The notes: generated by a model not told the origin, from the sequence alone. A stretch of 10,329 bases of DNA from an uncultured Desulfobacterium sp. (GCA_937124525.1 CAKZLA010000504.1:1-10329), one strand, 5' to 3'; positions 1 through 8,283 are shown, counted from the first letter of the stretch. Numbers and translations: made by a program.

Positions 1-1
1 C

Positions 2-125
2 AGTCCTAAGTTCTTTGCATGTTGTGTATTGAGATTTGCTAACCCCCTGAAATTATAGAGCCTGTACCTTAAAGCTTAATTTTATAGGCCTTAATAATTT
101 CAATGAGTTATGAGAACTTAGGACT
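2..125. repeat. 13-bp perfect inverted repeat just past the synthase stop
   Basis: AGTCCTAAGTTCT at 2-14 is the exact reverse complement of AGAACTTAGGACT at 113-125. The arms enclose a 98-bp AT-rich segment that holds a second inverted repeat. The whole unit lies 19 nt or more beyond the synthase stop codon (145-147). It resembles a small element with terminal inverted repeats, but a target-site duplication cannot be tested because the window begins at the arm. No ORF lies within it, and nothing else is visible in 1-144. Confidence 0.65.
48..102. repeat. Imperfect inner inverted repeat (possible 3' hairpin)
   Basis: TGAAATTAT from 48 pairs perfectly with ATAATTTCA ending at 102. With one bulge, the complementarity continues imperfectly through a GCCT/AGGC block further in. 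On the synthase mRNA this would form a long AT-rich hairpin after the stop codon. It is followed by GGGGGTT rather than a U-run, so it is not a standard intrinsic terminator, but it could stabilise or end the transcript. Confidence 0.5.
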
Positions 126-144
126 CTTGAGTATTTTTAATGAT

Positions 145-3100
145 TCACCTGGGTTCCAGACGGATTATAAAATCTTCCATCTGGTAGATACAAAGATCAT
201 CCACAAGAAGTATTCCGTCTGCCTTGACGGTCATTGTATCCTTGTTTGTTTCTTTAATATGAACCTGGATCTCAATTTGTTTTCGCGCCGGGGTGATCTG
301 ACCCCGGTATATCCATTTGTGGGTGTGGGATGGCATTGTCACCTGGAATTTCTCTGGATCAATTTTCCATGTTTTAAATGCAAAATACTGCATCACCTGT
401 AAAAAAGATTCCACCCCCAGGGAGCCCGGACACACCGGGTCCTGGTAAAAATGAGCTTTAAAAAACCACTCATTTGGATCCACGATTTTGCTGGCCTTGA
501 TATATCCTTTTTTATATTTCCCCTCCTTTGGAAGAAAAATATCCACCGAATCAATCATTCTGATGGCTTTTGCCGGCATTTCGCCTGGAGAATCCACGGT
601 GGTATCTTCGGGGATTAACGGGGCGGTATCTTTAAATTGTTCCGAAGAGGCAGATTTCTTTTGTTCATCGGTCAATTTAAGGGCAAAGGGTGAGTTCTTG
701 ATGCCGGTCTGGTTGGAAAGGGATGCCTTGGTAAAAAAACCAAAGTTGGTATGTCCCTGGTATAGCAATTTACCTTGGTTGAGTACCTCCAGATCAAAGT
801 CCTGGATGATCAGCCCCCCTGCCTTGGATACCCCGGTGAGGCGACTTCTCATGGTCAGGGTTCCCATGGTACGATGGACAGGAGATAACAATTTTACCTC
901 ACCCCCCAGATTCCTGAAATAAAGCCTGTCTTTGCTGTGTAGGGCGGACCCGGCATAGGCGGCAAGCCATCCACAGGGTTGAAGGGCGATTTCAAGGAGA
1001 ATAGAAAATGGAAGGGTCTCTGATCCGGCTGCCTTGAAATACCAGCCATCTTCGGGTAGATCAAATTGTGCCTCAATCCATCCCCCCGGTTCCATCTGCC
1101 ATGGTTGATGATCGGTTTTCACCACCCGATCCATGAAAAAATAAGGGGGACCCGGAAGACGGGCAATCTCTCGATTTTTATCAAAAACTTCATAGGGTGT
1201 TCCAAAGGCTTCTGAGGGTTTTCCCACTGCAAATGCCAAAATCCTCTCCCGGGTAAAAAGGGGGGCAGTTGTGGCGATTTCAGTGCCTGCCTTTGTCATT
1301 GCAGGTGTTAACAATTCTTTATTCGTTGACATTGGGGCATTGAAAATCGCTGTTTTAGTTCCAGGTTTCTGGAATGTCTCTGAATTGGAAGAGGGTGAAT
1401 CAGACAAGGCTTTTTGTTGCCTGAATTTATCCCCCAGGGTGGGGTCCATCACCGCCTCAAATCCGGTGATGCTGGCAACCACCTTGCCCTTTTCATCAAT
1501 AAAGGCAAAATACCCCTTAATGGTGTGGGATGTCTGCTCATTCACCGTTAAAATAATGGTGATATCACCGTCATGGTCCAGTATGCCTTTGTATATTCTC
1601 AGGTTGGCGATGTAGGTGGGAAGGCAGACCATGCCAAGGGTTTCATGACTCCAGATAATGGCGGCCTGGAAAGCAGAATCCATGATCAGGGGATCCAGTA
1701 TCCATTTATTTCTGTGGGGAGAGGAAAGCCATGCTTCCGGGGCAGGTGCATGCTTTGCTACTACTTCAATGCCCATGGCGGAACATCCCACAATGGCTTT
1801 TATGCCATGGAGATCCTGGCCGTGGAACAGGATGTCATCATACACGCTGTCCATGGACAGATCACTTGGGGGAAGGCTTATTTGCCGGGACCGATCCAAT
1901 ACCGGAGGAGCTGGCAAATGAGCATCCAGAAAGATATTTCCATTGGCGTGCATTGTGGGTGCCTTGGGACTGTTTCGGGAGACAATATCACCTTCCACCA
2001 TGAACCCAAGGGCGTTGGGAGTACATTTTCCCAGCTGGATATCAACGGTCAACTCCTGTTTTCCCGGCTTTATTCCTTTGAGAACCCGGACCCCGTCCAT
2101 TCCGGTGCACACAAGCCCGGGGTGGGCATGGGTGGCTGCATGGGCCAACCACTCCATCATCAGGGCAAAGGGCAGTACCGGATCTCCTGCAATGGTGTGG
2201 GATGACAGCACCGGACAGGATGCAAGGCTTGTCAATTGGGTCATTGCCGTTGTTTTAACAGATACTGAAGGGCTTTCTTTCTTTTTTACAGGAATACCTT
2301 GTTTCTGAGAATGGGATTTATCATCTCTGTCCCCGGACCCGGGGGAGGGCTTCCGGGGGATAAGTCCCCCCACAACAACCTCAACAGGTCCGGGATGGAG
2401 GGAGGTCATCTCCTGCACCAGCATTGCAGCCCCGGTTTTAAGATCAATCAGGGGGATGCCCCTTTTATTGAACTCTTTTTTCAGGGACGGGGTCACCATT
2501 CCCCCTTCCCAGGGGCCCCAGTTCATGGAGATAATTTTGCACTTATTGTGATGCCGGGAAAGGCTCTGGGCTGTTTTATTCAAGACCTCGTTGGCCATGG
2601 CATAGTCCACCTGGCCGGTGTTACCCGCCCGGGCCGCCACCGAAGAAAAGAGAACTAAAAATTTAAGTTTCTCAGGCGGGCAGGCCGTTAACAGGTTTGA
2701 AAGTCCCTTTACCTTGGTCTCAAATACCCGGTCAAATTGTTCCGGGGTTTTGTCCTGGATAAACCTATCCGCCACCACACCGGCACCGTGGATAATCCCG
2801 GTGATGGCCCCATGCTCCGTTTCCAGCCCTTGGATGAGCTTCTGTACCTTTCCTTCATCCCGGATATCCACGGAAACATATTGAACCCGGGCCCCGGCAG
2901 CTTCCATTAATCCAATATTTTTATTCATTTCCCGGTTGGCTGATAAGTGGCGAAAGGCCTTTTCCAGCATGGGTGGGGTGGGGCGTTGGCCTTTAAAATG
3001 GTGGGTGAGCATGGCTTTTTTAATCTCCCCTTCATTGGAAAGGGGTTGCAGCCACTGGGGTTCCAGGGTGGGGGACGTTGATCGACCCGCAAGGATGATG

Positions 3101-6100
3101 GTGGGGGAAAAACTGGTGGCAATTTCAAGGGCACACTTGGCTGTCACCCCCCGGGCACCGCCGGTGATGAGAAACACATCCCTTTGGCTCACCTGGGTAT
3201 TTCCGGGAATCACAGGTTCTTCCATGCTTTCAGGTACCACAATTGCCTGGGGATTAATTCCCATTTCAACGGGAGTCCGGGCCGTCATGAGTTGAATCAT
3301 GACATCGGCCTGGGCCATGGTAAATTCAGGATCAGCCGGTAAATCCAAGGCGGTACAAGCCACCTGTTCCCATTCCAAATCCGCAGTTTTGATAAGGCCG
3401 GAAAGCCCCCCGGACAGGGGATTTGTCACAGGAGTTGTCCCAAATCCCAGGGAACCGTCCATAAAGGAGAGGGTGGTGAAAAAGGCAAACTTTTCAGCGG
3501 CTGCCCGGCAGAGGGTGGAGCCGCTTTTCCGGGCCAGGAGAAAGGCCTTTTTCAGAAAGCCGGTGGATTCCATATCTGTTTTTCCAGGAATCAGCACAAG
3601 GCCTGCCATGTCACTGATATCATCTATATCCAGCAGGGCATCCATGGACAGGCATTCCACCATCATGTATTTTTTTTCCAGGGCATTTTTTAAATGCCGG
3701 GCAATGCCCTGGTCATCCTGGGTCAAATATACTTTTTTGCCCTTTCCCAGGGGTGTCTTTCCCTTGATAACGGTCTTTATGTCACCCTGGGAGAGATTTT
3801 TAAGCGATATGACCTGTCTTAAGGATTTTTTTTTTAAGTCCGTTTCCCCGGGGGGTTCGGATGATTTTGACTGATTTTTAGCCCCTGCTGCCACGGGGGG
3901 AGGTGATTCTGATTCCCCGGGGCGGTACCCTGGTGTTTCAGGCGCCATTGCAATGGTATTGCTTTTGCTTTCACCCAAGGCCCCTGATGACAATCTTGTG
4001 GTAATCTGCTCCAGGGTTTTAAGCCCTGTCATTTCATCGGGGGAGATGGCTGCCATTTCGGGCAGGGATTCCTCCAGTCTGGAGAGGATCTCCACCCGCT
4101 TGATGGAATCAATGCCAAGATCGGATTCAAGATCCATGGTGGGTTCCAGCATCTCCACGGGAAATCCCGTGAGGTCACTGATGGTCTTCATCACCACATC
4201 CATGACGGGTAAGGCCGGGGGGGGCTGGGAAGAAGTTGTCCCGGGCAAGCCACCGTTGAGGGGAGCCATGGGCTGGGTCTCCTGGGAGGTGGCATGGTTG
4301 CTTTCCGGTGCGATGGCTTCCATGACATCTGCCAGGGTCTTTAAGGTACTCATGTTGTCAGGAGAGAGGCTGCTGGCCTGGGGAAGCTCTTTTTCAAGCT
4401 CTGACATGATCTCCACCCGTTTGATGGAATCAATGCCAAGGTCGGATTCCATGTCCATGTCCATGTCCAGCATCTCTTCGGGAAAACCGGTGAGACGGCT
4501 GACGCAGGCCATGATCAACGATGGAATATTTGGTTGATCTTCAGCAGCAGGCTGGGGCTCTTTCCGGGGAGGCATTTCCGCCTTGGGAGCCATGGCCGTT
4601 GACATGATCTCTGGCATCTGGGGTGTCTGGGATGGGGCAGGTTCTGCGTGGGCAACCATTTCAGGAGTGGCATAGACCCTTGCCTGGTGGGGCTGAGCAT
4701 GGAGGTCCTGGCCATTTTTTCCCGTTTCATTATCCCCAGGAAAGGGGGCATAAGTGCCCGGCATTGGAGGTGCATTCCATTGCTGGGGCATGGCAGGTGC
4801 GGGCTGGGCATGGTTCAAGGAGGGCTGCACAAAGTGGGCTTGGGAATTATTGCCCTGTTCAGGGTGATGGGGGTGTGGGTGGCCAGCCGTCACCGTGGTC
4901 ACGGTGTCGGCAAACATCCGTGTCTGCTGCATCATATTCTGGAGTGCCTGGCTTGCCGCCGTCTGGGTTTCCAGGAATTTCTCATGGGCCCGGGCCGTTC
5001 CTGCCTGGAGTTCCTGCATGGACTCAAGGCCTTTATGAACCAGTTGCATGGCCTGGTAGGTCATGGATGTGGCGGCATGTGAAGGTATTGGTGTGGGTGC
5101 CTTTTGGGATTCAAAGGCTTGGGACTCAGATGCGGGAAAATGATTCCCATGGTCAGGGGAGTACATATCAGCTCCTTTGGCCTCCGTCCCGGTGAATGAA
5201 ACAGGACGGCAGGATGTTGGATGCCCCGAATCCGGGCTGCTGGGGCAGGGTGTTTCAGCCAGGGCCGGGTAATTTGGGTTTGAGGGGGTATGGAAAGTGG
5301 GCTCCGGGGGAGGTGGCGGAGTTGTCCGGGGGGAAACAGGGTCTTTTATCTGACTCCCTTGACCCAGGACTTCCGGAGATTTGTTATTTGTATAGCCGCT
5401 TTCCATGGGGGGGGACGGGGGAAGATCGGTGAAGGGACGGGGGTGCACATTGGCACCGGTGATGGGAATCCTCATCATCTTTTTTTCCGGTTTTAATCCC
5501 TTTTCTTCCCACTTATCAAGTTTAACGGGATAGCCTGCGGCGGCAAGGCAGCAAAGCACTTTAGCAAGATCTCCAAGGCCTTGTCTTTTTCCGCAGGAGT
5601 CATCCAGGGCAATGCTCTTATGGGGTTGATCCTTGAGAATGCTACGTGTGAGACCGGAAAGAACGGTTTTGGGTCCCACCTCAACAAAGGTGGTGATGTT
5701 ATTTTCCACCATGGCCCCGATGTTTTCCACAAAATGGACAGGGTTTAATAATTGTTCCCCCAAAAGGGCCTGGGCTTTGTCAGGTTTTTCGGGGTAAAAA
5801 CCTCCGGTGGTGTTGGAAAATACCGGGGTTGTCGTGGGGGTGATGTCAACCGAGGCCAGAAATTTTTTAAAGGGTAGGGCCGCATGCTCCACCAGACGGC
5901 TGTGAAATGCCGCCGCCACAGGAAGCTTGATACATCGAAGTTTTTTTGCTTTGCACGCCTTTGATGCCCGTTTGATTTCCGTTGAACTGCCTGACAATAC
6001 CCCTTGATCATGGCTGTTTCTGTTGGCCAGAATCAGGTCCAGTTTTTCATCCAGAATAAGGGCCTCTATTTGATCCAGTGGCGCTTTCACCGCCAGCATG

Positions 6101-8265
6101 CCGCCGCAATCCTGATTGATTTTGGAATCTCCTGCCATATATTTTCCCCGGGCCACGGCCAGATTGAGAAAATTGTCTTGGGTCAGCCATTGTGAGGCAA
6201 AAAGGGCAGATAATTCTCCAAAACTGTGACCGCAGGAGGCATCCGGTGTAACCCCAAAGTGTTCTAATACCTTTAACATGGCAAGGCTCACCGCACCGAT
6301 GGCGGGCTGGGCAATGTCTGTATTCCGGAGCCTCTCTTCCGAGGTGGTCCTATCCTGGAAGTGGGAGGGGGGGGCAAAAATAAAATCGGTGAGACGGTGT
6401 GTGGGTGCATTGCCCGCCTGGGCGAAAAGGGTATCTGCGGTTTTTAAAACTTCCATGGCTTCGGGAAATAAAGAGCAAAGATCCCGCCCCATGCCCACGT
6501 ATTGGCTTCCCTGGCCTGGGAAGAGAAATCCAAGTTTTTTCCCCTGCCATGGGTGACATCCAAAGAAGATATCATCTTTCTCCCAGTCAGCCGTGTGATT
6601 TTCCGTTAAGAATTCCATGGCCTGGTTGATCTGTTCCCGGGGATCGTGGGTTTCTTTTAAAATCAACACAATGCGTAAAGGGGCCTGGAAGAAAAAATGT
6701 TCCCGCACATGGGCGGTTTCCCATGCCATAGTTTGTGCCCGTTCCCCGGTGTCCCACTTATCATAATCGGCAAGGGTTTCCAGGAAAGTTGACATGTCAG
6801 CCTGGAGGGCAGCCACATCATTGCCGGAAAAGGGGGCCAATTGGATGGAACCGTCCCATGAGACATGGTCTTTTTGGGGGATATACTCCTCCAGAACGGC
6901 ATGGAAATTACTGCCACCAAACCCAAAGGCACTGACGCCGGATCGTCTGGGACGGCCGTTCCGGGGTATCCAGGGCTTGGATTGATCATTGAGATAAAAA
7001 CCCGAGGCATTGAGATTTAAATCAGGATCAGGCTCCCCGGCCTTGAGGGTGGGGGGGATCACCTTGTGGTGAAGGCTCAACACGGCTTTGATTATGCCTG
7101 CCACCCCGGCGGCGGCCTTGGTGTGGCCGATCATGGATTTAACGGTGCCAAGGGCGCAATGGGGACGGCCATCTGTGGTGGACATGAGTTGTCTCAAGGC
7201 GGTGAGTTCAATTTTGTCCCCCACCCGGGTGCCGGTGCCGTGGGCCTCAATGAGTTCCATGGTGTCAGGGGAGATGCCCGCTTCTTTGTAGGCAGCATTA
7301 AGCGCACGTAATTGTCCCGGGGCATGGGGGGCGTAAATGCCACTGGTTTTGCCGTCACTGGAGGTGCCCATGGATTTTAGTACGGCATAGATGCGGTCTT
7401 TGTCCCGCTTTGCATCTTCCAGTCGTTTTAAAACCAGCATCCCAACGCCCTCACCCAGCACTGTACCATCGGCATCCTTGGAAAAGGGTCTGGCATCGCT
7501 GGTGTGGGAGAGCACCCCGGTTTTGGAAAAGCACATGTGCATGAAGATGTCATTGAGGGTGTCCACTCCACCGGTGAGGGAGATGTCGCATTTGCCAGCC
7601 TGGAGTTCCATGCAGGCGGTGTGGATGGCACTCATGGAGCTTGCACAGGCCGCGTCCACCACGGTGTTGGTGCCCCCCAGATCCAGACGGTTGGCAATGC
7701 GGCCTGCCACCACATTGCCAAGAAGGCCGGGAAAGGAGTTTTCCTGCCATTGTGCATGGCCCCCGGAGATTCGTTCCAGGATCTCCAGAATTTTTTCCGG
7801 GGGAACCCCGGAATCCTTTAATGCCTTTTTCCAGATGGGATGACTCAAACGGGCTCCCAATGGAATCACCAGCTCCTGGGTGCCGGTGACCCCCAGAATC
7901 ACATTGACGCGGTGGCGGTCAAAATCGACGTCCATGCCAAGGCCGGCATCCTGCAGGGCCATTTCCGCCACCATGAGTCCCAATAGCTGTGAGGTGTCCG
8001 TGGCTTCAAGATTGTTCGGGGGCATGCCATAGCGTGCCGGGTCAAAGGAGACCCCGGGGATAAATCCTCCCCGGTGGCAGTAGGTGTGGTCCGGGAAGGA
8101 GGGGTCTTCATTAAAATAGTCTTTGAGCTTCCAGTGGGTTTCTTCTGGAATTCCGGTGATGGCGTCTTCTCCGTTGAATAGAAGCCGCCAATATTGTTTC
8201 AGCCCGCCCGCTCCGGGGAAAATACAGCCCATACCGATGATGGCCACCGAATTGTTCTTTTGCAA
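145..8265 (-). CDS. pfaA: Pfa-type multidomain polyunsaturated fatty acid / secondary lipid synthase (PfaA fused to the FabA-like end of PfaC)
   Basis: This is a cytosolic iterative synthase that builds long acyl chains from malonyl units on its own ACPs. Numbering is from the TTG start (2,706 aa). KS, about 6-460: Cys207 in DAACASS, His342 in EAHGTGT, His381 in GHTKA. AT, about 578-870: GQGSQ loop, Ser681 in GHSFGE, His788 in AAFHS, consistent with malonyl use. A Pro/His/Gln-rich linker with a helical FLETQ segment covers about 940-1245. Two ACPs follow, with Ser1280 and Ser1387 each in LGIDSIKRVEI. KR, about 1490-1925: TGGARGVTA at 1701-1709, Lys1851, Ser1874, Tyr1888, Asn1892. PKS-type DH, about 2010-2270: His2023 in HTIAGDPVLP and Asp2196. 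FabA-like pair, about 2335-2706: the first fold lacks the catalytic His, while the second has His2605 in HFYQDPVCPG and Glu2619. KS through PKS-type DH matches PfaA, and the C-terminal pair matches PfaC. No KS-CLF is present. It lies directly downstream of pfaD. The product is unknown. A GTG at 8283 would add six residues but has no ribosome binding site. Family call is firm; start moderately so. Confidence 0.95.
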   Translation of the reverse strand: MQKNNSVAIIGMGCIFPGAGGLKQYWRLLFNGEDAITGIPEETHWKLKDYFNEDPSFPDHTYCHRGGFIPGVSFDPARYGMPPNNLEATDTSQLLGLMVAEMALQDAGLGMDVDFDRHRVNVILGVTGTQELVIPLGARLSHPIWKKALKDSGVPPEKILEILERISGGHAQWQENSFPGLLGNVVAGRIANRLDLGGTNTVVDAACASSMSAIHTACMELQAGKCDISLTGGVDTLNDIFMHMCFSKTGVLSHTSDARPFSKDADGTVLGEGVGMLVLKRLEDAKRDKDRIYAVLKSMGTSSDGKTSGIYAPHAPGQLRALNAAYKEAGISPDTMELIEAHGTGTRVGDKIELTALRQLMSTTDGRPHCALGTVKSMIGHTKAAAGVAGIIKAVLSLHHKVIPPTLKAGEPDPDLNLNASGFYLNDQSKPWIPRNGRPRRSGVSAFGFGGSNFHAVLEEYIPQKDHVSWDGSIQLAPFSGNDVAALQADMSTFLETLADYDKWDTGERAQTMAWETAHVREHFFFQAPLRIVLILKETHDPREQINQAMEFLTENHTADWEKDDIFFGCHPWQGKKLGFLFPGQGSQYVGMGRDLCSLFPEAMEVLKTADTLFAQAGNAPTHRLTDFIFAPPSHFQDRTTSEERLRNTDIAQPAIGAVSLAMLKVLEHFGVTPDASCGHSFGELSALFASQWLTQDNFLNLAVARGKYMAGDSKINQDCGGMLAVKAPLDQIEALILDEKLDLILANRNSHDQGVLSGSSTEIKRASKACKAKKLRCIKLPVAAAFHSRLVEHAALPFKKFLASVDITPTTTPVFSNTTGGFYPEKPDKAQALLGEQLLNPVHFVENIGAMVENNITTFVEVGPKTVLSGLTRSILKDQPHKSIALDDSCGKRQGLGDLAKVLCCLAAAGYPVKLDKWEEKGLKPEKKMMRIPITGANVHPRPFTDLPPSPPMESGYTNNKSPEVLGQGSQIKDPVSPRTTPPPPPEPTFHTPSNPNYPALAETPCPSSPDSGHPTSCRPVSFTGTEAKGADMYSPDHGNHFPASESQAFESQKAPTPIPSHAATSMTYQAMQLVHKGLESMQELQAGTARAHEKFLETQTAASQALQNMMQQTRMFADTVTTVTAGHPHPHHPEQGNNSQAHFVQPSLNHAQPAPAMPQQWNAPPMPGTYAPFPGDNETGKNGQDLHAQPHQARVYATPEMVAHAEPAPSQTPQMPEIMSTAMAPKAEMPPRKEPQPAAEDQPNIPSLIMACVSRLTGFPEEMLDMDMDMESDLGIDSIKRVEIMSELEKELPQASSLSPDNMSTLKTLADVMEAIAPESNHATSQETQPMAPLNGGLPGTTSSQPPPALPVMDVVMKTISDLTGFPVEMLEPTMDLESDLGIDSIKRVEILSRLEESLPEMAAISPDEMTGLKTLEQITTRLSSGALGESKSNTIAMAPETPGYRPGESESPPPVAAGAKNQSKSSEPPGETDLKKKSLRQVISLKNLSQGDIKTVIKGKTPLGKGKKVYLTQDDQGIARHLKNALEKKYMMVECLSMDALLDIDDISDMAGLVLIPGKTDMESTGFLKKAFLLARKSGSTLCRAAAEKFAFFTTLSFMDGSLGFGTTPVTNPLSGGLSGLIKTADLEWEQVACTALDLPADPEFTMAQADVMIQLMTARTPVEMGINPQAIVVPESMEEPVIPGNTQVSQRDVFLITGGARGVTAKCALEIATSFSPTIILAGRSTSPTLEPQWLQPLSNEGEIKKAMLTHHFKGQRPTPPMLEKAFRHLSANREMNKNIGLMEAAGARVQYVSVDIRDEGKVQKLIQGLETEHGAITGIIHGAGVVADRFIQDKTPEQFDRVFETKVKGLSNLLTACPPEKLKFLVLFSSVAARAGNTGQVDYAMANEVLNKTAQSLSRHHNKCKIISMNWGPWEGGMVTPSLKKEFNKRGIPLIDLKTGAAMLVQEMTSLHPGPVEVVVGGLIPRKPSPGSGDRDDKSHSQKQGIPVKKKESPSVSVKTTAMTQLTSLASCPVLSSHTIAGDPVLPFALMMEWLAHAATHAHPGLVCTGMDGVRVLKGIKPGKQELTVDIQLGKCTPNALGFMVEGDIVSRNSPKAPTMHANGNIFLDAHLPAPPVLDRSRQISLPPSDLSMDSVYDDILFHGQDLHGIKAIVGCSAMGIEVVAKHAPAPEAWLSSPHRNKWILDPLIMDSAFQAAIIWSHETLGMVCLPTYIANLRIYKGILDHDGDITIILTVNEQTSHTIKGYFAFIDEKGKVVASITGFEAVMDPTLGDKFRQQKALSDSPSSNSETFQKPGTKTAIFNAPMSTNKELLTPAMTKAGTEIATTAPLFTRERILAFAVGKPSEAFGTPYEVFDKNREIARLPGPPYFFMDRVVKTDHQPWQMEPGGWIEAQFDLPEDGWYFKAAGSETLPFSILLEIALQPCGWLAAYAGSALHSKDRLYFRNLGGEVKLLSPVHRTMGTLTMRSRLTGVSKAGGLIIQDFDLEVLNQGKLLYQGHTNFGFFTKASLSNQTGIKNSPFALKLTDEQKKSASSEQFKDTAPLIPEDTTVDSPGEMPAKAIRMIDSVDIFLPKEGKYKKGYIKASKIVDPNEWFFKAHFYQDPVCPGSLGVESFLQVMQYFAFKTWKIDPEKFQVTMPSHTHKWIYRGQITPARKQIEIQVHIKETNKDTMTVKADGILLVDDLCIYQMEDFIIRLEPR
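3826..3835 (-). other. A10 homopolymer tract inside the synthase gene (candidate slippage site)
   Basis: The coding strand has ten consecutive A residues, read as TTA AAA AAA AAA for Leu-Lys-Lys-Lys (Lys1478-1480 from the TTG start). It lies in the linker between ACP2 and the KR. Losing one A brings TAA within two codons of the tract, and gaining one A brings TAA about eight codons after it. Either slip would end the protein right after KS-AT-ACP-ACP. The tract is directly visible; slippage itself is inferred. Confidence 0.6.
4087..4449. repeat. Near-identical 42-bp repeat encoding the two ACP phosphopantetheine sites
   Basis: The segments 4087-4128 and 4408-4449 differ at only 2 of 42 positions. 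They lie 321 bp (107 codons) apart in frame and encode the LGIDSIKRVEI core of ACP2 and ACP1. The DNA between them, coding for the rest of each ACP and the linker, has diverged. This points to an ancient ACP duplication with strong constraint or local gene conversion at the modified serine. Confidence 0.85.
4451..4468. repeat. Hexanucleotide tandem repeat (ATGTCC x3) at the start of ACP1
   Basis: Three perfect ATGTCC units encode a Met-Asp run (DMDMDMES) just before the ACP1 phosphopantetheine site. Being a multiple of three, gain or loss of a unit would keep the frame and change only an acidic loop. The corresponding loop in ACP2 (PTMDLES) lacks the expansion. Confidence 0.8.
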
Positions 8266-8269
8266 AATT

Positions 8270-8276
8270 CCTCCCC
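8270..8276 (-). promoter_or_regulatory. Shine-Dalgarno that decides the synthase start (TTG at 8265-8263)
   Basis: The coding strand reads GGGGAGG, then AATT, then TTG CAA AAG. This is the only strong ribosome binding site near the 5' end. It lies inside the reading frame opened by the GTG at 8283, which itself is preceded only by A/T-rich sequence. The TTG therefore looks like the real start. The 4-nt spacer is a little short, which is the main reservation. Confidence 0.65.
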
Positions 8277-8283
8277 TTGGCAC

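Noticed and set aside
48..102. Intrinsic terminator for the synthase operon
   Set aside because: The hairpin is AT-rich and is followed by GGGGGTT rather than a run of T on the coding strand.
103..402. Plus-strand ORF at the left edge
   Set aside because: Most of it is antisense to the conserved C-terminal FabA-like fold, and it has no plausible ribosome binding site.
894..1076. Minus-strand short frame overlapping the synthase
   Set aside because: It lies in another frame inside the FabA-like region, which is intact in the main frame, so there is no sign of a frameshift.
1573..2205. Plus-strand open frame of 210 codons, the longest antisense ORF
   Set aside because: It is antisense to the conserved PKS-type dehydratase of the synthase, and its translation looks like a shadow with no recognisable domain.
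3953..4537. Plus-strand ORF of 194 codons across the ACP region
   Set aside because: Its repeated Met/Ser-rich blocks (STRLMESMPRSDS twice) are just the reverse reading of the duplicated ACP serine sites.
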